From: Artocarpus heterophyllus
Lineage: Eukaryota > Streptophyta > Magnoliopsida > Rosales > Moraceae
Assembly: GCA_025403435.1 (NCBI GenBank)
Contig: CM046330.1
Span: forward strand, 24,801,507-24,865,506
DNA: 64,000 nt
Direction of reading: 5' to 3'
In this document: piece by piece, positions 11,511 to 22,538 of the stretch
Layout of the letters: each line of letters opens with the position of its first letter
Position numbering within the stretch: the stretch's first letter is position 1
The notes under the pieces: generated by a model
Told to the model about the DNA's origin: nothing
The model's database searches: none
Seen by the model: the letters and a program-made list of their open reading frames with translations, nothing else
Translations under genes and position numbers: made by a program

Positions 11511-12508
11511 CTTATATATATATAAGGAACCGAATCACTGATTCGGTCCAAAAAAAAAAAAGGTAAAAGTAAACTTTCTTTTACTTTCACGTTTTAGTTT
11601 TTAATATATATATATATATATAAGGAATCACACATAGTGATTTGGGAAAAAGAAAGAAAAAGAAAAGGAAAAGGGAAAGTAAAATTACTAATGGCTCAGA
11701 TATAAAAATGAGAGATAATAGTTATCTCAACAGAATTATTCACGTAATTTTTAGAGAGAAAAACTGAGAGCTCTTCTCTAAAGAAAAATGTCTGCTATCT
11801 CATGTGTTGAGTACATAGCAGATTCAGAAAAGTGTGAGGAAAATTCATTCTTGCAGTTTGAAGCCCACTCGTCTTTCCATTGGTGTGGGACCTGGTTTGA
11901 AAGATCGTGGTGTCAAAGAGGAAAGCTAGGATACCCTGATAGTCTTCAAAAGATTAATAAAAATTCCTAAAGCTTTCTATAATTAAAATTATATATCTAT
12001 TCCCGATGAACAAAGTTTTCAGAAAATTTTTGTTTGTCAACGATCTGTTCCTTCCGCTGCGTTTCATATTTTAATTCTAACATAAAATTCATCAGGCTAC
12101 ATAGTTTAGAGGCCAAAAGTGAAATTATAGGCTCAAAACATATTTAACGGATTTAGTAACAAAATGGTTTAAATGGGACAAGTTGCATGATTTAAGGTTA
12201 TGATTTGTTACATTTTAAAATTCATGGCTAAAATCGGATAAGTTGTATAATTTAAGGCCAAAAATGAAATTTACCCTAGAATTCTTTACGAACTGTCGTG
12301 AAATTGAGAGTTAAGAAAGGTCTTGACATTTCACAATGATTTTTAACCATCGTGTGATGTGAGCTTGTGAACCTTCACGTGAGATTTTGTTTGTGGCATT
12401 TAATGGCGATTTTATTTCGTTTATTAAATTAATCTAAGTCTATAATGTCGTAATCTAAGTATAATTGGTAGCAGAGCCACCTAGGACCTGGAGGAGGCAG
12501 CTATTTTA

Positions 12509-12873
12509 ACATTTTGTTTGGTAGGAGGGAGAAGATTGGATGGAAAGATGTAAAGAGAGACATCAAACCCTTTATTTGGTTGGAAGGAAGAGGGGATGAA
12601 AAGGAAAGATGGAGGGATAATCTCTCATGAGCTCGTCAAATTTACTCCTTCTAATGATGGAAAGATTCATTAAATTCATTTAATTTAATTTTTATAAAAT
12701 GACTATTATGTCTTTAGAAATTATTAACAAATAATTAATGGGACAACAAGATAATTACACAAACAATTTTCATTTATCATTTCAACTTTTCCTCTCTCCT
12801 ATTAAAAATCTTGAAGGATTTCTACCATCCTCTCCATCATTCCCACCCTCTATCCCTCTTATTAAATGGAGCC
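12509..12873. mobile_element. Possible MITE with purine-rich ends (unit A)
   Basis: The left end ATTTTGTTTGGTAGGAGGGA and the right end (reverse complement GGCTCCATTTAATAAGAGGG) look like diverged inverted repeats. The interior has GGATGGAAAG and its complement CTCTCCATCATTCC at mirrored positions. No clear target duplication, so the boundaries are approximate. Confidence 0.45.
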
Positions 12874-13711
12874 TTTTTTTTAATTACAAACATTTATAAG
12901 AGACTTCTTAAGAAGTTTTGATTATACTCTAAATTTTAATGTTTAAGTATCCTTTATCTTAACATAAAATGTAGAATAAATCACCAAAATTAACAAAAAA
13001 CACTATACAAGTTCGTAATTTTATGAATTGTAGAGGTAATTGTAGCTACTCTGGGAAAGACCCATCAAAACTTTTTTTTTTTTTTTTGGGTTCCTTATTG
13101 AGCTTTCATTCTTTGCTAATCCATATTGTTGGACACATCAGGCATGGTAGTTTATTTTGGAGAAAAACTCATGACTTTTTAGAGGAAAAAAATGGCTAAC
13201 TAAAAATGCATTCACATAATCACATTGAATCATAATTTTTATAATTATAATTACAGAGAAAATGAAAACAGCTTAAAAAGAGAAAAAAAAAATGTGACAA
13301 CAAACAACCAGACCTCTATCGACGGCCGTGAAGGGGCATGGCGCCAGAAATCATGACTCTCCGTCTCAACCCCTTGGGCCTTTATCACGACAGATGTCGT
13401 AATGATTCGTCGGGATGAAGACCACGACAATGCTTACGACTTTGTGGGCCACTATCATCACAAAGGAAGTCTGACCCCATCGTCCATTGTTGCAATGATC
13501 TATCAAAGATGGGGCCATTTTTTGGATGGGTCTCGATTGCCATTTTTAGAATTGTGTCGTCCATTTGATAGATCTTGACCCCCATCTCCAAATGACTCAT
13601 CTCGCTAACCCATTTTGGATTGCTATTTATGCTTGGAGACCCCCTTCTCCACTGGTCATGGTGGTTCTCGTCATTGGTATGTGTGAAGGGTTGGGTTAGA
13701 AATTAAGTTAT

Positions 13712-13985
13712 AGATTAATTACAAAAATTCATTTTGAATTATAGCCTTTGTAACACTTTACTCCTGAACTTCAAAACATAACATACGTTCACCCTGAAGT
13801 ATGATCATTAACAAAAATGGTCTTTCTGTTAGAATTTTAACGGAAAAAAAAAACAAATGATTATAAAGTTAGGATATTTTGTTAATTCTGGTTACAAAAA
13901 ACCCTAAAAATTAAAACTATAATAAAAATAGTCTTTATTGATGATTAAAATAAAAAATCAATTAAAACCATTAAACTAATGGAAT
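13712..13985. mobile_element. Left arm of the Mutator-like MITE in unit B (truncated)
   Basis: This is the unit B copy of the element at 2211-3050. The left terminus and its preceding TTAAGTTA are present. The sequence then stops near 13985, where unit B jumps into the A/T-rich body of the next MITE. The right arm was removed by the unit B deletion. Confidence 0.8.
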
Positions 13986-14531
13986 AAAATAATATTATTA
14001 ATTATATTTTTATAATTATTTATATTCATAAGAATTTATTGATGTTTTTGCTATTATTATTATTGTTATTGTTATCATTATTATAACAATATTATTATTT
14101 TATATAAATATGTATAAGAATTATATTAATATCAATAATAACAACAACAACCATGGTAAACAATATATTTATATAATATTTATATTCATATTGAAATTAA
14201 TACTAAATTATAATAAGAAAATTATTATATTGGCATATTCTGAATGTATATTCTTATTATTATTTAATATTAGTACTAATATAAAAAGTAACATTGCATT
14301 AGATATAAAAGATAACATAATTTTTTTGAGAGCTAATACATCAGTTTATTTTTGTCAATTATACAACATTCCCATGTACATCCAAATACAATAATTAATT
14401 ATTTCTAGAAATATGAGAGGATTTCTATGTATAACCAAACATGATAATGTTGATTTCCTTAGAATCTTACTGCTCACTATCATTTTCTTGAGAATATGAT
14501 TTCTACATATTACTACATACCAAATGCTCCC
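13986..14531. mobile_element. Right half of the GCATTTGGTATG-family MITE (unit B)
   Basis: Corresponds to about 4171-4720 of unit A, ending at the same CATACCAAATGCTCCC terminus. The left half is missing because of the unit B deletion. Confidence 0.75.
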
Positions 14532-15676
14532 ATAAAGTTTTAAATAAAAATTAAAAACACATCAAAAATAAAAAATTATAATATTGCTTATTAATAAACT
14601 TTTGTTCGATAGTGTTGAACAAAGAGTGATCCATGTATTATTTGTATTAATCATGTGAGTATATGTATGCCTATATATACACACACCAGTCAAGAGACAG
14701 AAAGATTGATCCATGTAACTATTGTATTAATGTATATGTGTGTGTATATATACGGTAAGTCTTAAGTCTGGCACCATTTCTGATCGAGACATTTCCCTTA
14801 CTTGGTAGATTAAAAACAAACGACTGTGATTGCATCAAATGAGAACCCTTTTTTTATTGTTCATAGTCTAATAATGACATTACTTTTGAAGTTAAAATAT
14901 ATAAACAAGTGATTTAAAAAGTGTAACTTATTAAAATGCAGTGCGATTAACATTTAATACCTGTCGAGAGTCGATTTAGGTTGTCTTCAACAATTTGGGT
15001 AACATATTTTGTTTCTATAGCTCATATATGATATTATGAAGAAACTCTCAAGGATTAGAGTTTTTATGTTGAATTTTTTAGTGATTGTAGGATGATTTTT
15101 GCATCAAAATATTCTAATCTAGTCAAGTATATTGCTTTTGGTTAAGGTGTATGATTTCATTGGTTTTTCAGGGGAAAAAGGAGAAAACGATGTTGAAAAG
15201 TTTGTGATTTGGTCGAAAATTGCAATTTTGTTCTTGAAGTGAAGAAGAAAAGTTGTAATTTTTGGGCAAAGATTGTAATAATTTCTACTACAACTAATCA
15301 TTTAGGCTAAAATTATTCTTTTTATTTGTTTGTTTTCGTCAACTTTACAAAAAATGTTCATGTAAAAACTAATTGGGCCATAAACAACCTTAACATATTC
15401 TAAAGATCGATTTAGGGAGATGGTAGAATTTTAGTTTGGCTGGGTGACATTTTCGTTACTTGATTTTCACCAAAAAAAGGTGATTTATTACTTTATTATT
15501 GCCATATTATATTTTTAGTGTATGCTTTTTGATAAATGCAGTCCGATTATCAATTTACAATGTTTCAAGTTATATTTTTTTTATCCGATTCACTCTTTCA
15601 TATGTTTTATTTATCTCATCATTTCAAGTAGATTAACCTAATATTTTAATCACTGCATTATTATTTAATTCACTAA

Positions 15677-15802
15677 GGGCATGTTTGGCATACCGTATTA
15701 TATTGTATTGTATTGTGTTACATTACATTATATTGTATTGTATTATATATAAAAAATACAATGCAACACAATACAGTACAATACGGTGTGCCAAACAAGC
15801 CC
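15677..15802. mobile_element. Unit B copy of the hairpin Tourist-like MITE, 126 bp
   Basis: Same termini and TAA flanks as the unit A copy at 5868-5968. The central repeat is about 25 bp longer because of an extra TGTATTGTGTTACATTACAT-like stretch, consistent with slippage in the hairpin after duplication. Confidence 0.85.
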
Positions 15803-16026
15803 TAAAGATCTATTAAGTATGTCATAATAGTACTCGTAATATATTATTTGGAAATGATACAACATTGTTGACATGCATATGTTGTATTATTTAATGCATA
15901 ATTAATAATTAAAAAAATACGAATTGTGATATTAAATATGATTGTATTGTAAAATTCAAACAAGAAGAGAATATTAATAAACCAATCAAATATTATAAAT
16001 GCAATAATAATTAATACCAAAATCAA

Positions 16027-16700
16027 AGTTTGGGTAGAGGTTCTGAATTGAAGTTTGCGTTAGGACCTAAGCCTAGGCTCAGGGTGGGGTTTTAGGGCTA
16101 GGATCAACATCAGATTTTTGAACTGGGGTCGGGATTGGGTTTAAGGATAGGGTTCAGGGTTGAGGTCAGAGTCAAGATCGGAATTTGAGACTAGGGATAG
16201 GGTTTGGTTTCAAAATTGGGGTAGGTATCAAGAATTGGGACCAGGATCACAGTAAGGTATCGTGACCAAGGTCGCGGTCAGGGTTGGGTCAAGTTTTAGG
16301 CCCACGGTCGAGTCAAGATTTGAGATCAAGACTTGGCATCGAGCTCAAATGTTAGAGTTGAGGTCAAGCATTGTTGTCGAGGTCAAAGTTTAAGGTTGAG
16401 TCTGAGGACCAAGGTTGGGGGGACGGGATTTGGGATTGAGATTTTAGGTCAAGGTCAAGTGTCAGGATCGAGGTAGGGTTATGGGGACGAGGTTAAGGTC
16501 AGGATTGGGTTAAAAGCCCATGTTTGAAATCCTACCCCTGACACCTGATCGCGACCTCGACCTCAACCTCGGCCTGGAATTTTGACCTTGACCTTGATCT
16601 CAAAATCCTACCCCGATAATGGTCTGAAAAACCCAACCGTGACACCAACCATAGATCCTGACACATGACCTCAACCCTAAATCCCAACTCTAACCCTAGT
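16027..16700. repeat. Unit B copy of the strand-flip G-rich array, shortened
   Basis: The G-rich arm is nearly identical to unit A up to TTAAAAGCCCATGTTTGAAA. About 230 bp of the C-rich arm are then missing and the sequence resumes at CTGACACCTGATCGCGACC. The deletion removes the doubled 23-bp unit seen in unit A. Confidence 0.75.
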
Positions 16701-16931
16701 TCCAAAATGTCTAGGACCCTAATGTATTCTATGACAACAATACAATATAATACAATACGATGTGCAAAACATGTTGTTAGAGTTACATTTATATCTATCC
16801 TACAATTTAATATTATTGTTGATCTGTCAAAATACAATGAGCTGACAGTAGATAATTTACAAAGATACACGTCTCTCACCTTGACAAAGCTGATGACACA
16901 TAGGAGTCGATCCCAATTCGATATTGGATTG

Positions 16932-16970
16932 GACACACACACACACACACACACGCACGCATACACACAC
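16932..16970. repeat. (CA)n microsatellite in unit B
   Basis: Counterpart of the CA run in unit A, with several more CA units before the same GCACGCATA interruption. Confidence 0.8.
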
Positions 16971-18398
16971 ATATATATCCCGGACTTGTTTTCAATGGTT
17001 ATGTTTTTAATTATTACATTTTTGATAAAGGTATGTTTTAATTACTATTGATGAAATGGAGAGATAAAAATTCAATCTTATTAATTATCATATTTTTTTT
17101 TGATGAACTACCTAATTCATTACAACAATCTAATTCACATCATACGGTTAATAATAGCATCTGTTAGGAACATAACCATTGTAACTACATCCATATATAT
17201 TTGTACTTGTATTTGTTTAGATTAATAGAGTGACGTATATTTTCCATAAAAAATGTATATTATGTAAGAGAGATTCCATAAAAAAAGTATATTATATTTT
17301 GCATAAAATGTATATAAATGAATTTTTTGTGGCCATTTAAAAAATGTATATTTGTGTTGAAGAGATGCATTTATAAATGTAGAGATATCTTTATGTGGAA
17401 AATCACATAGATTGTATCGGTTGTATCCATTTATGAAATAACATCCTTGTCTTTTATTTATTCTCCAAAAAAATTATAGATTTCATTCATTGTTTCGGAA
17501 TACAAGATTGTTGCTAGATATTGTATTTAGAGGTTTGTTGTATATTAGAGGTAATTTGTTGTTAAACTCGTTAGCAAAAATTGTAGTGAGGATAATAAAA
17601 CCTTTAAAATTCTTGGAGAATGAGAATTTGTTATCATTTGTATGATTTTTGGAGATCCTCCAACCAACAAAATCTTGAATATTTCTTTATGCTTTGTTAA
17701 TGGTGCACTTTAGCTTTCAAAGCCGATGTTATTATTGGTTGAGCATGAATATATATGTACGTGTACAGTTATGGAGATATTGTCTCTTTCTCTGGGGGAA
17801 ATATTGTCTCTTTTTTTTAGGGGAAATATTGTCTCTTTCTCTTTAGACTGCATTGAAATTTTTTTACTTCTGTGATAATTGGAAATTAACACATACATGT
17901 AGACATGTGAAATGTAAATAAAGCAAGACAAGAATGCTGGCGGTCTCAACAAAGTTCATATATAATAATAACAAATAAAAATCACTATCCACTTCCTTTC
18001 AGCACTATAGTCCCTATCCACTTCCTTCCTTGATTGTTTTGTATAAGCCATTTGATGTTGACATTTTAGTTTTACTGTTGGCTGTTAACCCATTAATTCA
18101 TATTTGAATGTAAAATATTAATACCTTAAAAAAAAAAAGAATGTAAAATATTAATTGTCAAAATCAGTAAGTTGTGTCAGCTTCACCGACAAGATTGAAC
18201 AAAACACCCACGAGTACATCACGTGCCTATGAAAAAGATATTCGCATATTAGAATAACAATATAGACTGGAATATTTAACTGATAATGCTAAATACAAAA
18301 TCTTTTTTCATATATAATTACTATCAATGCTTAATTAAGTTGTTTAATAAAAGTTTCTATTACAAAATGAAGTTAAAATTAATTTGTTATTATATTAA

Positions 18399-18640
18399 GA
18401 GGCATTTGGTATGCAATAATCTTAAGAATGGGAATGAGAATCTGTATTATTCTACGTTTAGTGCAAGAATTATGATTTTTGAATTCTTCAAAAACTCAAT
18501 CCTATGAGATTTACTTTACCCTATTTTGGGGAGTTTGAATCTCACACTATAAAGCGATATTCATATTCTCAAGAATCACAAAACCATAAGAATCTCACCT
18601 TTTTTTCTATAGTGATGATAATAATAATATAATATAAAAA
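18399..18640 (+). mobile_element. Left end of a GCATTTGGTATG-family MITE (unit B)
   Basis: Unit B counterpart of the copy at 8767, with the terminus GAGGCATTTGGTATGCAATA closer to the family consensus. Right end not identified. Confidence 0.6.
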
Positions 18641-20178
18641 CTTAAATATTTATAATATTTTTATAACAATATTATTATTTAATGTTAATATTAATATAAA
18701 ATAATAAATATTACTAAGAATTATATTTTTACTATTATTTATATTATTACCCATATATTATATATTTTATTATATTATGTTAAAACTATTATATTATTGT
18801 TAAATAGTAATACTTTTATTATTATTATTAAAAATTAATATATTTATATAATATAAATAAAAAAATTACATTAATATAAAATAATAATTTGATAATAAAG
18901 ATAATAATAATATTAACAATAATAATAAAAGTATATAGTATATTACATATACAATTTTTTTTAAGGATTACACATACAATATTTAAATCTTAATACATTG
19001 ATTTAATTAATATTAGTATTTAATTTTTCATTTTTGATATGATATGTGCTATTTCGGCCAAAAATCATAACATAAAGAGTTGTTTTATTACTATTTCATA
19101 TAAGAGGAGGAATAATATTACATTGAAAATTGAGGGCACATTATTACTAGAGCTATATAATTTAGGGAAAATTTTTGAACTCGCATTGGTTGTTAACATG
19201 TATTTTGCAGGCAACATCTTTAAATTTTGTTTTCCCATTATATAAGTTTTACTAATTTTGTTCTTTTTTTTATAAAAATTTCACTACTTTTTTCGTTCAA
19301 GAAGTTTTTCCAAATTTTCTCCGTAGTATTTAGCAATCTTAGTTTCTCATGAGTACAAACTCAAATAATATAAAGTTTTCACAATTTACAGTGTAAAGTA
19401 AAAGTATGTTACCATGTACATTAAAAAAGTACGTTAGAGTATAAAGCTTTCATATGCTACAATGACATAACAGTGAATACTTTGCTTAATTGGACTCAGT
19501 AATTACTAGAGAAACCTTGAAATTCCTATTAATTTTAGTTCAATAAAAATATACATTTGTTTATAAAATCTCCTATTTATAGGGCTAAGATGCATAAAAT
19601 TCGATTACAAAATATTTAATCTCGATCATCGATTTATAATTAATCGATAAGGTCCATACATGTGTGACTTAATTCGTCAATGTTTAATAGATTTAGTAAC
19701 AAAAAAGCCAAACTAGCATAAGTTTTATAGCTTAGGGTGTGATTTGTTACGGTTTAAAATTCATCAGGCTGCATAGTTTAGGGGCCAAAAGTAAAATTAA
19801 GGACTCAAAACATATTTAACGGATTTAGTAACAAAATGGTTTAAACGGGACAAGTTGTATGATTTAAGGTTATGATTTATTACATTTTAAAATTCATGGC
19901 TAAAATCGGATAAGTTGTATAATTTAAGGCCAAAAATGAAATTTACCCTAGAATTCTTTACGAACTGTCGTGAAATTGAGAGTTAAGAAAGGTCTTGACA
20001 TTTCACAGTGATTTTTAACCATCGTGTGATGTGAGCTTGTGAACCTTCACGTGAGATTTTGTTTGTGGCATTTAATGGCGATTTTATTTCGTTTATTAAA
20101 TTAATCTAAGTCTATAATGTCGTAATCTAAGTATTATTGGTAGCAGAGCCACCTAGGACCTGGAGGAGGCAGCTATTT

Positions 20179-20565
20179 TAACATTTTGTTTGGTAGGAGG
20201 GAGAAGATTGGATGGAAAGATGTAAAGAGAGACATCAAACCCTTTATTTGGTTGGAAGGAAGAGGGGATGAAAAGGAAAGATGGAGGGATAATCTCTCTG
20301 TATGAGCCTGCCAAATTTACTCCTTCTAATGATGGAAAGATTCATTAAATTTATTTAATTTAATTTTTATAAAATGACTATTATGCTCTTAGAAAATTAT
20401 TAACAAATAATTAATGGGACAACAAGATAATTACACAAACAATTATCTTTTATCATTTCAACTTTTCCTCTCTCCTATTAAACATCTTGAAGGACTTCTA
20501 CAATCCTCTCCATCATTCGTGCTCTCCATCATTCCCACCCTCTATCCCTCTTATTAAATGGAGCC
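20179..20565. mobile_element. Possible MITE with purine-rich ends (unit B)
   Basis: Counterpart of 12509-12873, with the CTCTCCATCATTC motif duplicated near 20505-20535. Otherwise the same structure and the same uncertainty about the ends. Confidence 0.45.
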
Positions 20566-20734
20566 TTTTTTTTAATTACAAACATTTATAAGAGACTTCT
20601 TAAGAAGTTTTGATTATACTCTAAATTTTAATGTTTAAGTATCCTTTATCTTAAACATAAAATGTAGAATAAATCACCAAAATTAATCAAAAACACTATA
20701 CAAGTTCGTAATTTTATGAATTGTAGAGGTAATT

Positions 20735-21599
20735 TGAAATATATGTATAGTAGTACTATTATTTTAGTTTAAATTTTTGGTGAAATTTAGGCCCTGAAAA
20801 CAAAATTCTGACTCTCCCATCAATAATTATTTGTTAGGTATTAACAAACCAAGAAACCTCTCTTGTATGAAAGTTAACCATGCCGGACGCCAACATTTTT
20901 TTTTTTTTTTTTTTACTGATCCTTCACTTAGTCACGAATCATATCACTGTCAACCTCTAGCAATAAAAGTAAAATATACATTCACATAGTCCATGCAAGA
21001 TTCAAGAATTTCATGAACATAGGAATTGAACTAGGTAGGTTCGGGGACACAAAAATTGCGCGCACTGAATTTGAAACTTATAATATATATATATATTTTT
21101 AAAAACTTTGAATCTTATTATTAGCTCTAGATGCCGCCCTCTGTCAATGATCAGCTTATTCCTGATTTTTTGTGCCATACAAAAGTTATCGCCTTGCACC
21201 GATTAATCGTCCTCTAATTTTCCACTTACTCAATTGGCAAATTACTCTCTTAAGGTCAAAGGACACAAAGTTGCCAATCTAATTAGGTGCGTTATGATTT
21301 TTTTTTTAATATTTTTGGGCTGAATAGATTCTTTTTGGTCAATGTGATTGATTTACGATATTGTTATGTGATTGATCATTCCACTAGCGAGAGCTCTTGT
21401 TTATAATTGTCGGGCAAGTTGGGAAACTGCTGTGGATGGAAGACAGGAAGAAGTTGAGTTTGTGTTAGATTGCACATGATTCCAAACTCAAGAATATTTG
21501 GTAATTATTATTCGACAGATTGATCTAGACCTGAAAGTGGGATTTAGAATGCTGAGTAGTGCATTTCAGGAACCAATTGAAGTACATGATTATGAATCT
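20735..21599. other. Unique sequence between duplication and reductase relic
   Basis: AT-rich, with a poly-T run near 20900 and TA repeats near 21085. A 62-codon minus-strand open frame (21011-21199) resembles nothing I know. No repeat shared with other parts of the window was seen. Confidence 0.4.
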
Positions 21600-21790
21600 G
21601 ACGCGAATGATGGAGGGCTTTTCTGTTCCTTGAGGTGTATATATTCAATGCTGCAGATAAAAGCCTCGAGCCTTTTTGCAACATTGGAGCCAACCTTCCG
21701 ATATGTCAATGCCAACTTACCTGATTGCCTTCCAACTGAAAATTACAGATCCTTATTGTTACTTTTACTTCTTGGATGACTAAGCCTAGA
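21600..21790 (-). pseudogene. Decayed HPR-type 2-hydroxyacid dehydrogenase fragment (start of exon 2 plus intron)
   Basis: Read on the minus strand, 21735-21600 aligns with the first about 45 codons of exon 2 of the intact reductase at 43892. It shares the TTG first codon after the AG acceptor (21737-21736) and the words GTTGCAAAAAGGCTCGAGGC and CTCAAGGAACA, which encode VAKRLEAF-like residues. A 2-base insertion and a TGA stop fall in the NAD-binding GxGxxG loop. Homology continues into the intron for about 50 bp (CTTCTTGGATG), so this came from genomic DNA rather than from a spliced transcript. The rest of the gene is missing, replaced upstream by retroelement sequence. It cannot encode an enzyme. 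Confidence 0.8.
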
Positions 21791-21849
21791 AGTGGCATCA
21801 TAAGTGTTTAAAATATGCAGTAAAGCACTAGTACACTAGGACAATTATG

Positions 21850-22330
21850 GTGTATATTGTAGGTAATCTCGGCGGTCTATTGGGCCAGGTTTGAGTTCAG
21901 CTAAAGCCCATAAAATATTTTCAAGTCTAGAGGTCAAGACCATATAGCGGACGAGCTTATCAAGACTCTAAAGAATATTGAGATGAAATCGATTAACACA
22001 AAGTCGAAATAACAATATGACCATGTGATCTTGGGCGGATCTAAATTAGGAGGTTATCGGATCCACTACAAATCAAGTATGTCACGTCAACTACGTAATT
22101 TGTGGGCAATGTCAACTGCGAGATAAGAGAAATCAAACCTCAAACCTAGACTGTTATGAGAAGGTGAACATTCCCATAATATCGAGAATAAATTTATTTG
22201 TTTTATTTATTTATCAATGGCTATAAATAGGGATAAAATAAAAAGCCCAAAGTCTCATATTGAGCATTAAGTGTGTAATCCTTCCCGAAATAGTGAAATT
22301 TATTTCTTTAAAGTAGATGTAGCTTATAAC
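21850..22330 (+). mobile_element. Probable LTR remnant with TATA box
   Basis: A GC-richer segment is followed by GGCTATAAATAGGGATAAAA (TATA-like, near 22219) and a leader-like stretch, an arrangement typical of U3-R of a plant LTR. It sits directly upstream of a gag-like reading frame. I could not define the LTR ends or a second LTR. It abuts the reductase relic and may have truncated it. Confidence 0.45.
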
Positions 22331-22538
22331 GAATGAATGACTATAATTCTTCGGGTGACTATGTTATTTTCTACACTTATTTTATGTTTAAATTGAGAGG
22401 CTTTTGCAACGTGATGAGGACTATTTTCTTGAGAGTTTTGTTGATGAAATTTAATGGTCAACAATTGGTACTAGAAGAAGGGCTCAAATTATCTTATTTT
22501 AACCTCTCACAATAAGAAGAAATCTTTGAAGCCTAACC

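Larger units (their letters stand above)
10143..12082 (+). mobile_element. Copia-type solo LTR, 1,940 bp, TSD TAAAA
   Basis: Begins TGTTAGGCTT and ends ATTCTAACA (6-bp terminal inverted repeat TGTTAG/CTAACA). TAAAA flanks both sides (10138-10142 and 12083-12087), while unit B keeps a single TAAAA at 19755-19759. The left third aligns with the 5' LTR of the copia element at 33170 (shared AAATAAATAAATAA, TAATGAGATTAT and AGGACTAG words). Both have CTCATGTGTTGAGTA near the 3' end, so they are one family. A TA microsatellite and two short hairpins lie near 11377-11547, probably in U3 or the promoter area. No internal region remains, so it arose by LTR-LTR recombination. Its short open frame at 11788 is not a gene. 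Confidence 0.9.
1549..13040. repeat. Tandem segmental duplication, unit A
   Basis: Unit A begins at TGTAGCTACCCTGGGAAAG and ends at GAATTGTAGAGGTAAT. The same start (TGTAGCTACTCTGGG) follows immediately at 13041, and the same end recurs at 20734, so the two units are direct and adjacent. Aligned parts look about 95-98% identical by eye. Unit A carries one insertion missing from B, the solo LTR at 10143-12082 with its 5-bp duplication, and retains about 1.7 kb (2480-4170) that B has lost. Without the LTR its length is about 9.5 kb. It contains several MITEs and the G-rich array, but no recognisable gene. Confidence 0.9.
13041..20734. repeat. Tandem segmental duplication, unit B
   Basis: Second direct copy of unit A. 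Differences from A: a deletion joining the equivalents of about 2479 and 4171 (junction near 13985, with 3-bp AAT microhomology); loss of about 230 bp from the C-rich arm of the strand-flip array; a longer central part of the small hairpin MITE (15677-15802); and an intact, unoccupied target (19755-19759) where unit A has the solo LTR. The unit ends at 20734, after which the sequence is unique (TGAAATATATG). No gene seen. Confidence 0.9.

Noticed and set aside
12464..12479. TTGGTAGCAGAGCCAC as a retrotransposon primer-binding site (also at about 20146)
   Set aside because: It resembles the tRNA-iMet site, but no LTR end precedes it and no gag follows in either unit. It may be a relic, but I cannot support an element.
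16532..17051. 146- and 128-codon overlapping frames on opposite strands
   Set aside because: Both run through the C-rich array and the CA microsatellite. They are by-products of biased composition and differ in length between duplication units.
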